A stretch of DNA of 64,000 nucleotides from Amorphophallus konjac (lineage: Eukaryota > Streptophyta > Magnoliopsida > Alismatales > Araceae): positions 69,215,491-69,279,490 of the forward strand of contig CM040124.1 of NCBI GenBank assembly GCA_022559845.1. Reading direction: 5' to 3'. This document shows positions 54,994-64,000 of this stretch, piece after piece. The first letter of the stretch is position 1, and each line of letters opens with the position of its first letter. The position numbers and the translations under genes were made by a program. The notes under the pieces are model-generated. The model was not told the DNA's origin, searched no databases, and was given only the letters and a program-made list of their open reading frames with translations.

Positions 54994-55010
54994 TGGCGCC
55001 GTCTGTGGGA
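54994..55010 (+). other. Primer binding site of F
   Basis: TGGCGCCGTCTGTGGGA starts with TGG as required by a tRNA CCA end. The TGGCGCCGT start resembles the tRNA-Asp type site used by many plant gypsy elements; I cannot fix the tRNA exactly. Confidence 0.7.
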
Positions 55011-55028
55011 AACGACCAAAGAGCCAGT

Positions 55029-55488
55029 ATGGTGAGAAGAAGTACAGGGAGGAGGTCCACCGGGGAAAGGGGAAAGACCACGGTGGTGGCGGGGGAAGGC
55101 CCCTCACAAGCCTCCCAAAACCCCTCCTCCGGTGCCAGCACTCCCATCGACGGACCGCCCCCTCCGCCTGCGGCCGGGCTACCACCCCCTCCTCCCACGA
55201 CGGTAGGGCTGCCGCTCAACGGCGGTGCCGATGCCTTCCAAGCCCTCAACGCAAAACTGGACATCCTCGTGGAACTCATGAGGACCCAGGCGGCCAGGGA
55301 TGGAAGGTCACGCGCCCCTCCGGAGAGCCCTCCCCGTGAGAACGTGTCCCAGCACACCACCGGAGGCCACTTCACCCTCTGAGGACAGCAGCTCATCCGC
55401 AACAAAGTAGGAGGACCCTCGCAAGCCCCCCCTCCGGAGCAAGATGCTTCCTCCACGCCGAAGCGGGGCAGGCATGGGGCACGCCATC
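55029..55488 (+). pseudogene. gag: Gag of F, N-terminal part
   Basis: The ATG at 55029 opens MVRRSTGRRSTGERGKTT, a basic start followed by a Pro-rich stretch and ALNAKLDILVELMRTQ, a short amphipathic helix. A TGA at 55380-55382 (probably from CGA) is in frame. The frame continues to 55488, where G is inserted after CCATC, and is resumed in the same phase at 61098. No neighbouring gene belongs to F on this side. Confidence 0.7.
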
Positions 55489-55836
55489 TGTAATATCCCG
55501 GACCTTTCGGATCCTTCTTCGTGGGTCCCGGATCTGGTTTTCGGAGCGTCCGGCTCCGTTGTGTCCGAAATTTCGTTTCGGACATCTTTCGTGTTCGGAT
55601 CGGCGCGATCCGGAGTCGTTTCGGAGGCCCGGAGGCGTTCCGTGGCTTTTCCGCGCGTGTTTTCCGATTCCCGGTGTGTGTTTCGGTTTTTTCTTCGGAA
55701 GCTCGCTGCGGGCGAACTGGGTGGTTCACCCGGGCACGAGTGGTACCGTTGCGATCGGTGCGTTCCGAGGATTCCGGAAATGTATTTTTCTAATTTTCGG
55801 TATTTTTCCAAAAAATCGGATTCTCGGGTCGTTACA
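55489..55836 (+). repeat. 5' LTR of G (348 bp)
   Basis: It runs TGTAATATCCCGG to GGGTCGTTACA. Compared with LTR E it keeps the U3 start and the final 30 bp but lacks the TATA box and about 2.9 kb in between. Both G LTRs share the short form, so it predates this insertion. Confidence 0.93.
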
Positions 55837-55838
55837 GC

Positions 55839-55850
55839 TGGTATCAGAGC
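55839..55850 (+). other. Primer binding site of G (initiator tRNA-Met)
   Basis: TGGTATCAGAGC lies two bases after the 5' LTR, the standard initiator tRNA-Met site used by chromoviruses. Confidence 0.93.
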
Positions 55851-56000
55851 GCGGTTGTGGAATTATATGAGAATCATAGGTAATTGTAGTGGTCCACTAG
55901 TCCACAGCGATGATGTACAGGTGACGCTGGCATTGGGCATCGTGTGTTTTTCTTGACCTTGCCATTTTCATGTTTTCTGTCTTTTGCTTCAGGAGCGAGG

Positions 56001-59000
56001 ATGGCGCCAAGGAGGAGCTCTCGCTCTCAGCAGGGGCAGTCGGCTGGAGGCCAGGAGATTCAGCAGGAGGTCCAGAGGGACCAGGCGGAGCATAGTAGAG
56101 CACCACGGGGGGCTACCGAGGCCGCGGATGCTGCGAGAGTTCCGGGGGCCGAGGATTTCTTCCGTGGCATGTACCAGCTTATGTCTCAGCAGTTCGGCGG
56201 AGAGGTCAGTGAGGGCTCATCAGCTAGGGGTGGGCTAGGCCGAGCAGTGAGGGACTTCATGCAGTTCCATCCACCTTACTTTAGCGGCCAGGCAGACCCT
56301 GATGCGGCTCGTGATTGGCTCGATGAGATGGAGTGGGTTTTCAGTTCCGTGAGGAGTGCTGCCGAGGACAGAGTGGTGTTGGCCTATAACCAGTTGCAGG
56401 GTACGGCTCGGAGGTGGTGGTCTTCCGAGTGGAAGATGTCTTTTCAACTTCGTCCACTTGAGCAGATCGAGTGGGATGACTTCGTCAGTGCTTTCGAGCG
56501 TACGTACTGTCCAGACGTTGTTGCTACGCAGCGGATGCGGGAGTTTCTGGAGCTGGTGCAGGGTGACATGTCCGTGTTGCAGTATAGGGCCCGATTTGTC
56601 GAGCTGGGTCGGTACACACCTCATATCATGGAGCATGAGAGGGTGAGGACCATGCAGTTTTTGCAGGGCTTGAGGCTGGAGCTGAGGCACCATTTGATCG
56701 CGAATGGGGCCACTGATCTTGAGACAGCGTCTCGTGTTGTGATTTCTTTGGAGATGGATATGCAGAGGACTCGAGGACCGATCAGCCAGGGGCAGTCCTT
56801 GTCAGGTCGCAGCCAGCAGTCGGCTACCCAGCAACAGGGTTCCTTCCAGCATGCGTTGGGTGGTTCAGGAGTACCGGCATCTGCAGCTTCGGCGATAGGA
56901 TCTGCGTCCTTCGGTACGAAGGTCAGGAAGTTCTTCTCGAAGAATTTCTGAAAGAAGAAGTCCAAGGATCAGGGGCAGGCTTCATCGGGCAGTGTACATC
57001 AGCCGATTCCTTTGCAGCGTCAGGGATCAGTGGGTGGATCGCGAGGACCTTGTCCACGGTGTGGTGGGACCCACCCAGGCAGGCAGTGCACGGCACCGAT
57101 CATCTGTTTTCAGTGTGACCAGCCAGGGCATATGGCGCGTGACTATCCTCAGAGGCCACCGCAGCAGCAGGTTCCCCAGCCGCAGCAGCAGCAGGGACAG
57201 TATCCGCCGCTACCCAGGTCAGCTAGCGTGGGAGGCAGGCAGAGGGCTCGGGGCCAGATCACGCACATGACCAGGGCAGAGGCAGTGGCGTCGCAGCTCG
57301 TGGAAGGTACCGTTCAGATTTTGGGTTGTGCGGCTCGGGTTTTGTTTGATTCTGGCGTGTCTCATTCATTCATTTCGGAGGATTTCACGTCGTGTGTCGA
57401 GGAGCAGGTGACCCAGTTGTCCTGTGATTTGGCAGTGGAGTTGCCTTCGGGTGACTTTATGGTCACTCCGTATTGCTTCGACCAGGTTCCGGTGTGGATC
57501 GATGGGCGGAATATACCAGGCAGGTTTTATGCGTTGCAGCTTCGGGATTACGACGTGATTCTAGGCATGGATTGGCTCGAGACCCATGGAGCGGTGGTGG
57601 ATTGTGGAATGAAGAGGGTCTACTTCCAGCATCCGAGCAAGAGGACCTTCTATTTCCAAGGTATCCGTTCTGCCTCTTCTCGATTCCTTATCTCTACTAT
57701 TCGAGCCCGTCGATTGCTTGATTCTGGTTGTCAGGGTTTTCTCGCGTCAGTGGTTGTGTCTGACCGGATGGAGCCGGATGTCGAGGACATTACGGTGATG
57801 TGCGAGTTTTCCGACGTTTTTCCCGAGGAGTTGCTTGGATTACCTCCCCAGCGGGAGATCGATTTCATGATCGAGGTTGTGCATGGTACGGGACCTTTGG
57901 CGAAGGCTCCCTACCGTATGGCCCCCGCTGAGTTGAGGGAGTTGAGGGCGCAGTTGCAGGAACTATTGGCCAAGGGGTATATTCACCCTAGCTTTTCCCC
58001 TTGGGGTGCGCCCGTGTTGTTCGTGAAGAAGAAGGACGGTAGTCTGCGCTTGTGCATTGACTATCGGCAGCTGAATGAGGTGACCATTAAGAACAAGTAT
58101 CTGTTACCGCGGATCGATGATTTGTTTGACCAACTTCAGTCTGCGCGAGTGTTCTCGCGGATTGATTTGCGGTCCGGTTATTATCAGCTGAGAATTCGCG
58201 AGTCCGATGTGGAAAAGACTGCGTTCAGTACGAGGTACGGGCATTATGAGTTTCTGGTGATGCCGTTTGGGCTCACCAATGCCCCTGCAGCCTTCATGGA
58301 CTTGATGCAGAGGGTGTTTCATCCGTATTTAGACCAGTTCGTGGTCATCTTCGTGGATGACATCCTTGTTTATTCACGGTCTGCCGAGGAGCACGCGTAC
58401 CATTTGGGTGTGGTGCTGCAGACGTTGCGAGATCACCAGTTGTATGCAAAGCTCAGCAAGTGCGAGTTTTGGCTCAGCGAGGTGCACTTTCTGGGGCACG
58501 TGATTTCTGGTGATGGCATTTCCGTGGACCCCGCCAAGGTCGAGGCAGTAATGCAGTGGCCGAGGCCGAGGCCGAGGTCGGTGACGGAGATCCGGAGTTT
58601 CTTGGGGCTTGCGGGTTATTATCGCCGGTTTATCCAGGATTTTTCCCGCATTGCGACCCCGATGACGAGGCTCACACGGAGGGATGTGCCTTTCGTTTGG
58701 TCCGAGGAGTGTGAGCAGAGCTTCAGCGAACGGAAGAGATTGCTCACCTCGGCTCCGGTGTTGGTTTTACCTTCTGGACAGGGAGGTTTTGTGGTGTGTA
58801 CAGATGCTTCCGGCATCAGATTGGGTGCTATTCTGATGCAGCATGGTAGAGTGGTGGCTTATGCATCTCCGCAGCTAAAGCCCCATGAGGAGAACTACCC
58901 TACCCATGACCTTGAGTTGGCGGCGGTGATCTTCGCGCTGAAGATTTGGAGGCATTATCTGTACGGTGAGAAGTTCGAGGTATTCACTGACCATCAGAGT

Positions 59001-60677
59001 TTGAGGTACGTGTTCTTGCAGAGAGACCTGAACCTCAGACAAAGGCGTTGGATGGAGTTCATGAAGGACTATGACTTCACCCTGTCTTATCAGTCGGGCA
59101 AGATGAATGTCGTCGCTGATGCCTTGAGTCGGAAGGTTGCGGTCAGTACCTTGATGTTGAGGAAGTGGAGGCTCTGGGAACAAGTGCCCGAAGTTTCTTT
59201 CAGGCTCAAGATTCCCCAGGAGCCAGGGTTGGCTGTGCTTGCGAGTCTGACTGTCACTCCTGCTATCCGTCGTCAGGTGACAGAGGCTCAGCATGCAGAC
59301 CCTGAGTTGCCCCAGATTCTTGCGATGGCTGACGTAGAACTTGGCGAGGACGGTGCTGCGAGGTTTCGTGGCAGGCTGTACATCCCAGCGGAGGAGCAGG
59401 TTCATCGTGCGGTGTTACGCGAGGCTCATGGGAGCAGGTACACTGTACACCGGGGTGCGACGAAGATGTATCGGAACTTGCGGAGGCAGTTTTGGTGGCC
59501 TGGCATGAAGAGAGATGTTGCCGAATTTGTGGCCAGGTGCCTGATCTGTCAGCAGGTGAAGGCGGAGCATCAGCGACCAGGCGGTACTCTCCAGCCCTTG
59601 GATGTTCCTGCTTGGAAGTGGGACCATGTGACCACGGATTTTATGGTGGGGTTACCGAGGACCCCGAGTGGGCAGGATAGTATTTGGTTGCTGGTGGATC
59701 GGCTGACGAAGGTGACGCGGTTGTTACCGGTCAAGGTCAGCTGGAGCGTGTCTAAGTTGGCTCATCTTTATGTGGAGCGGATCGTGCCGTTGCATGGGGT
59801 TCCCATTTCGATCGTGTCAGATCGGGATCCACGCTTCACTTCTGGATTCTGGAGGAGTTTCCAGCGAGCTCTTGGCACGGAGTTGGCGTTTAGCTCGGCG
59901 TATCATCCTCAGTCAGATGGTCAGTCTGAGAGGACCATTCAGACTTTGGAGGACATGCTGAGATCCTGCTGCCTGGAGTGGCAGGGGAGTTGGATTCATC
60001 ACCTACCGTTGGTGGAGTTTGCCTATAACAACAGCTATCATTCGAGCATCGGCATGGCTCCCTATGAGGCTCTGTACGGGTGTCCTTGCCGGACTCCACT
60101 TGATTGGTTTGAGGTGGGTGAGCGTGTTTTGACAGGACCGGAATTGGTGCAGCAATGTGTGGACGTTGTGCACCTGGTTCGTCAGAATATGTTGGCGGCC
60201 CAGAGTCGGCAGAAGAGCTATGCTGACCGTAGGATGCAGCCTCTCGAGTTCACCATGGGCGATCATGTGTTCTTGAGAGTTTCTCCGATGAAGGGGGTGA
60301 TGCGTTTTGGACGGCGTGGGAAGCTGAGTCCCCGCTATATTGGTCCTTTCGCGATTGTGGAGCGCATCGGTGAGGTTGCTTACCAGTTGCAGTTACCTCC
60401 TGAGTTGGCGTCGGTGCATGACGTGTTCCACGTCTCGATGTTGCGGAAGTATATGCCTGATGACTCTCATGTGCTCGAGTTTTCCGTTTGGCCTGAGGTG
60501 ACTCCAGATCTTTCTCTCCCAGAGTTTCCGATCCGCGTGTAGGATAGGCGAGAGCAGCGCCTGCGGAACAAGGTCATTCCCTTGGTAAAGGTCGTGTGGC
60601 AACGACACTCTGGTGGTGAGGCTTCATGGGAACGTGAAGATGAGATGCGTCAGCAGTTCCCGTATCTGTTTGAGTGA
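56001..60677 (+). pseudogene. gag-pol: Gag-pol polyprotein of G with chromodomain, two stops
   Basis: Start ATG 56001 (MAPRRSSRSQQGQ). The gag core (about 56240-56760) has FSGQADPDAARDWLDEMEWV and YCPDVVATQRMREFLELVQG. A TGA at 56949 ends gag, and the same frame continues. Two zinc motifs follow, [13 protein letters not shown] and [14 protein letters not shown], where the last Cys is Tyr. Protease: [12 protein letters not shown] (usual DSGA is DSGV). [34 protein letters not shown]. RNase [29 protein letters not shown]. Integrase: H-H-C-C zinc region ending CLICQQ, then [18 protein letters not shown] and [14 protein letters not shown] at 60540 precedes the chromodomain VIPLVKVVWQRHSGGEASWE; final TGA at 60675. 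Function: the complete replication and integration machinery, with the chromodomain guiding integration to chromatin. The stops make it defective unless read through. Confidence 0.92.
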
Positions 60678-60744
60678 GTCTTCCTCTTCTTTCCGCTTGG
60701 GTTGTTCTCAATTTCGAGGATGAAATTCCTTAAGGGGGGAGGGC

Positions 60745-61092
60745 TGTAATATCCCGGACCTTTCGGATCCTTCTTCGTGGGTCCCGGATCTGGTTTTCAG
60801 AGCGTCCGGCTCTGTTGTGTCCGAAATTTCGTTTCGGACATCTTTCGTGTTCGGATCGGCGCGATCCGGAGTCATTTCGGAGGCCCGGAGGCGTTCCGCG
60901 GCTTTTCCGCGCGTGTTTTCCGATTCCCGGTGTGTGTTTCGGCTTTTTATTCGGAAGCTCGCTGCGGGCGAACCGGGCGGTTCACCCGGGCACGAGTGGT
61001 ACCGTTGCGATCGGTGCGTTCCGAGGATTCCAGAAATGTATTTTTCTAATTTTCGATATTTTTCTGAAAAATCGGATTCTCGGGTCGTTACA
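60745..61092 (+). repeat. 3' LTR of G (348 bp)
   Basis: It is the same length as the 5' LTR and follows the polypurine tract at 60730-60744. It is followed by the second CCATC. Differences from the 5' copy are mainly C/T or G/A changes. Confidence 0.93.
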
Positions 61093-61952
61093 CCATCCCC
61101 TCCCGGAGATCAAAGTCCCCAGGGAGCGCCAAGACAGCCTGCCTTCACGCCCCCTCAGCCCTACGGCACAGCAGCAGCCGGAACTATCCCTCCGACTGTG
61201 AGAATTTGAGAGGCGTTTCGCAGAGCAGGAGCGCGCCCTGCGAGCCCTGCAGACGACCTCTCTTACCGAGGACGAGGAGAGATCCCCGTTCTCCGACCAT
61301 ATCCTGAAGGTAGAGGTATCTCCCCGAACCTCTATCCCGACCTTCAAGCCCTATTACGGCCGGGGCGACCCGGCCGACCACTTTGACAGCTTCGACGCTC
61401 TGATTACCCTTCACGGAGCATCCGACGCCATCAAGTGCCGAGCCTTTGCGACCACCCTGGTCCAAGGCGCCCAAGCATGGTTCCGGGCCCTCGCCCCCAG
61501 ATCCATCCGAGACTTCAAGCAGTTCGGGCGAGTATTCAAGGAGAGTTTCACCGGTAGCGGCCCCCCTAGGTCAGTAGCGGGGCTTTTGGCCCTCAAACAG
61601 GCGCAAGCGGAAAAACTTCTAGCCTACATCCTCCGATTCAAATCAGAAGCCCTGAGGATCCCCTGCCTGGATGTCGCCTCGGCCATAACCGCTCTGACCG
61701 GGGGCACCCGCGATGAGAACCTTCGCCGCGAGCTTGTCCTCCACCCTCCCTCGACCCTTGCTGCGCTAGTGACTCTGGCATTGCGCCACGCCGAGTGCGA
61801 GGAAGTACTCAGTGCCTGCCGAGAAGCAACAGGCTCGGGTCGGGAGGGGGACAAGAAGTGGGCACCCGAGCCAAGCTCGGGCCAAGGAAAAAGGCGGAAC
61901 CGAGACGGGGAACGCAAGGAACCATCACGGAAGTATGAGGGGTACACTCCCC
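61093..61952 (+). pseudogene. gag: Gag of F, capsid part, cut by H
   Basis: It continues the F gag in phase after removal of G and one CCATC copy. A TGA at 61199 (probably from CGA) interrupts it; beyond, the frame is open. The capsid core reads PFSDHILKVEVSPRTSIPTF, YYGRGDPADHFDSFDALITL, CRAFATTLVQGAQAWFRALA, RSIRDFKQFGRVFKESF and KQAQAEKLLAYILRFKSEAL, a Retand/Tat-type gag domain. A basic linker (GKRRNRDGERK) follows to EGYTPL, where LTR H is inserted after TCCCC (61948-61952). Confidence 0.85.
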
Positions 61953-62194
61953 TGTTAGGGTGCTAGGCCCGGATACAGAGGGGGGTGAATGTATCCTGTT
62001 ACGAATAATGCCCAAATAGAAACTCAGATGCTAGATGCAATCACAGAATAAAACTAATTCAATTAAACTTATGAGCAAGCAGATGGAGCGCGCCTATCCA
62101 GGCATCTAGTGGAAGCAAACACACAAAGCAAACCACTGCTCAATAGATTTTTAGGTGGTTCGGTCCTCCAGACCTACATCCACCCCTCACTCCC

Positions 62195-62590
62195 AACCGG
62201 AGTGAGGATTCCACTAGCTCACGCTAGAAACCGCAGACTCAGTCTGCAACAAATGCTGCCAAATAGCTTGACCAGGGGAACACGCTCCCCTCTTCCTCCC
62301 ACAGGAGGGACACCCCAAGTGACTTTCAGCCACTTGGAAACCAGAGACCGAAGTCTCTCTTCCTCCAGACCAGGAGGGAACCAACCGGTGACTTCCAGTC
62401 ACCAGCAAACCAGAGGTCGAAGACCTCTCTTCCTCCCAACCGGAGGGACACCTGGACTTGCAACCACAAGCCCAGAACCGGAGGGCTAGCCTCCCTTCCT
62501 CTAACCAGAGGGAACCCTCAAGTGACAACCTATCACTTGCAACCCGGAGATCAGATCTCCCTTCTCCTGAATCAACAGGAGGAACCCGAT
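62195..62590. repeat. Hairpin chain in R/U5 of LTR H
   Basis: Consecutive inverted repeats with 4-8 nt loops: AAGTGACTTTCAGCCACTT (62317-62335), AGAGACCGAAGTCTCT (62343-62358), GGTGACTTCCAGTCACC (62387-62403), AGAGGTCGAAGACCTCT (62412-62428), CAAGTGACAACCTATCACTTG core (near 62519), GGAGATCAGATCTCC (62546) and TCCTGAATCAACAGGA (62565). They are separated by CTTCCTCC..GGAGGGA spacers that are themselves complementary. Confidence 0.88.
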
Positions 62591-63052
62591 CCCCAACAGG
62601 GCAATCGGAAGACCAAAGGTAATCAGAAAAACAAAGGAAAAAAAAATAAACGAAAATAACACAGCAATCAGAAAGCTGTAAAAGATGAAAACACAAATGT
62701 GGCTCTCAATGGAGCTGACTGGCCTGGATCTGATCCACGGTCCAGTAGGAACAAGTCTTCAGATGAAGCTTCCCATCTCTCGTTCTCTCTTCTTCTTTCT
62801 CTTCCTTTTCTTCTCTGCTTCCTTCTCTCACTCGCGAGCTCTCTCTCTTTCTCTTTTTACTTCTGCAGCTTCTCTCACTCTACCACTCTTCTTTTTCTTC
62901 TTCTTCTCTTCTCACTGGCACTATCTCTCTCTCTCTTTCTTCTTCTGCTCTCACTCTCACTCTCTTCTCTATTCTCTTCTTTTCTTCTGGATCGAAGGGC
63001 TTTCTACTCTGCAGGCTTTTCTTCTTCGATACTTCTTCAAAGGATGAAGACC

Positions 63053-63062
63053 CATATATATA
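63053..63062 (-). promoter_or_regulatory. TATA box of LTR H
   Basis: Minus-strand CTATATATATGGGTC lies between the GACACGAG array (upstream) and the CT-rich leader, matching the arrangement in LTR I. Confidence 0.65.
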
Positions 63063-63269
63063 GCAGCAGCAGCAGTATCACCCCCGACGTGTGACCTCCA
63101 CATTTCCAGCCCTAAGTATTCGGACCACGTGGCAGTCTCTCAGCAGGATTTATTTCAGCCTCGGATCACGTGCTGACAGTCACTCGGGAATATTTCCTCG
63201 AACCATCTTCTTCTTCTCCTGCAAGGAATTAACACGATTAAAACTCAGGGCACCAGAACCTAAAACTGC

Positions 63270-64000
63270 ACGAGGTGTATAGAAACAGCAAGAGGTGCAC
63301 TGCACTGAGGACGACACGAGATACAATGGTGACAAACCAAACACTACACATAGAACGACACGAGGTTCAAAGGTGACAAAACAAGTATTACACAGAGAAT
63401 GACACGAGGTTATAAACACTAGAATAACATGAAGACACGGATACAAAGAAACAACACGACATAATAATCAGCAGATAGAATGACATGAGGTGAAACGACA
63501 CGTGATAAAACAAAGAAAGCAGGAATATGACTCGAGTAGCTACAGTAAATGACACGAGAACACAGGATTACTACAGTACGAGATAAGGAGAGCATGACAC
63601 GAGGTCAGATGAAAACAACACGAGGTAAAACGAGAACGACACGAAGTGTCACTGTAACAAAACAAACACTACGAAGAGACCGACACGAGATACATACTAA
63701 TAACGCTTAACACTTCAGAGAAAACGACACGAAGTAAAAAGTAACTCGACATAACAAATAGCAACGAGAACGACACGAGCTGACCACAACACGAAGATGA
63801 AAAATAGAAACCAACACGAAGTGTGGTTTCAACACAAGAAAGACACGAGGTCTAGGAAGAACAACACGAAGACGAAAAATAACAAAGAACCGACTCGAAC
63901 TGAGGATGACATGGAGACAGCACAGACACGGGCTTGAACTTAGAGAAGAGTGCACGAAGTAAAATCAACACGAAGACAGAACACCACACGAAGACGATGA
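63270..64000. repeat. GACACGAG motif array in U3 of LTR H
   Basis: About 30 copies of GACACGAGG, AACACGAAG and close variants (GACACGAGA, GACACGAAG, CAACACGACA, TGACACGAGG) spaced 10-40 bp apart, all in the same orientation and running to the window end: for example near 63310, 63357, 63402, 63550, 63595, 63640, 63725, 63772, 63840, 63865 and 63965. Intervening DNA varies. Confidence 0.9.

Larger units (their letters stand above)
55489..61092 (+). mobile_element. Element G: complete Tekay-type chromovirus (5.6 kb)
   Basis: LTRs are 348 bp each (55489-55836, 60745-61092), flanked by CCATC at 55484-55488 and 61093-61097. The primer site TGGTATCAGAGC is at 55839 and the polypurine tract TTAAGGGGGGAGGGC is at 60730-60744. 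One long gag-pol frame with a chromodomain end assigns it to the chromoviruses, Tekay/Del style. It is the best preserved element here: only two stop codons interrupt about 1558 codons. The LTRs differ at roughly a dozen sites by eye (about 3-4%). Confidence 0.95.
54216..61952 (+). mobile_element. Element F: Tat/Retand-like gypsy element, split by G and cut by H
   Basis: LTR 54234-54932, primer site at 54994, gag in two pieces (55029-55488, 61093-61952). It shares no obvious sequence with B/C. The left border is odd: GGAGAGGGGGATTTC, a polypurine-like tract, lies between C sequence and the LTR. H (61953) interrupts the gag; protease and pol are not in the window. Confidence 0.8.
61953..64000 (-). 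mobile_element. Element H: SIRE-like copia LTR running off the window
   Basis: It begins TGTTAGGGTGCTAGGCC at the break in F gag. It shares with LTR I AGAGGGGGGTGAATG near the start, AGGTGGTTC..CCTACATCCACCCC and the AATGTGGCTCTCA phrase followed by a CT-rich run (62760-62990). No primer site lies to its left, so it is either a solo LTR or the 3' LTR of a minus-strand element continuing to the right. At least 2048 bp are present and the far end is not visible. No gene inside. Confidence 0.82.

Noticed and set aside
55444..55956. Reading frame across LTR G and its primer site
   Set aside because: It spans the 5' LTR and leader and is repeated in the 3' LTR; no protein signature.
62214..62696. 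Minus-strand reading frame of 160 codons in LTR H
   Set aside because: It is the translation of the hairpin chain; the same interval in I and A is not open.
1..64000. Host protein-coding gene, tRNA or rRNA
   Set aside because: All extended coding signals resolve to retrotransposon genes or antisense genes inside element B; no cloverleaf or rRNA sequence was recognised.

Overview
This 64 kb window is plant (angiosperm) repeat DNA. Nearly every base can be assigned to an LTR retrotransposon, and I find no host gene, tRNA, rRNA or CRISPR array. Plant origin is shown by the element types: Ty3/gypsy Tat-lineage elements with two RNase H domains, a Tekay-type chromovirus, SIRE/Maximus-like Ty1/copia elements primed by initiator tRNA-Met, a hAT MITE whose ends read GGGCTGTCAATGGGCC, and plant-mobile-domain (PMD) genes. 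The species cannot be told from the sequence.

Layout. I name the elements A to J. J is a SIRE-like copia element on the plus strand; only its 3' end remains (4085-5788, 26875-27508, 28070-28344). Four insertions lie in J: A, a minus-strand copia 5' LTR plus gag (1-4084); B, a giant Tat element (5789-26874, target duplication GTCGA); a hAT MITE (27509-28069, 8-bp duplication); and C, a second Tat element (from 28345). C is split by D, a pol-less Tat-type element (34619-44881, duplication GACAG), by solo copia LTR I (45282-47548, CTGAT), by solo Tekay LTR E (49644-52947, ACCTR) and by F, another Tat/Retand-like element (from about 54216). F is split by G, a complete 5.6 kb Tekay element (55489-61092, CCATC), and by copia LTR H (from 61953). 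Nesting is therefore four deep (J > C > F > G or H). Removing G plus one duplication rejoins the F gag reading frame.

How the parts work together. B and C encode gag, a protease, a G-patch domain, a conserved domain I do not recognise, reverse transcriptase, a degenerate RNase H, a second (archaeal-like) RNase H and integrase. All are broken by stops, most of them CAG to TAG or TGG to TAG/TGA. Between pol and the 3' LTR, B carries about 8.8 kb with two intron-containing genes on the opposite strand. One is an intact 450-codon PMD/DUF7745-like gene with its own TATA box. The other is a decayed seven-exon PMD gene. D has no enzymes but shares primer site, leader block and post-pol block with B/C, as expected of a parasite copied by the autonomous family.

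Most unusual signal. Every major LTR family here carries its own array of short dyad or repeated motifs in U3, leader or 3' noncoding DNA: ACGGTC..GACCGT (B, C), ACGCC..GGCGT (D), GTGTCGACAC pairs (J), GGTYGACCG (A), GCGGTC..GACCGC (E), TGCACCGAC (I) and GACACGAG (H). In B these arrays flank and interrupt the antisense PMD genes, which suggests, without proving it, a self-regulatory or anti-silencing module. All boundaries and comparisons were made by eye; no alignment, database search or folding program was run.
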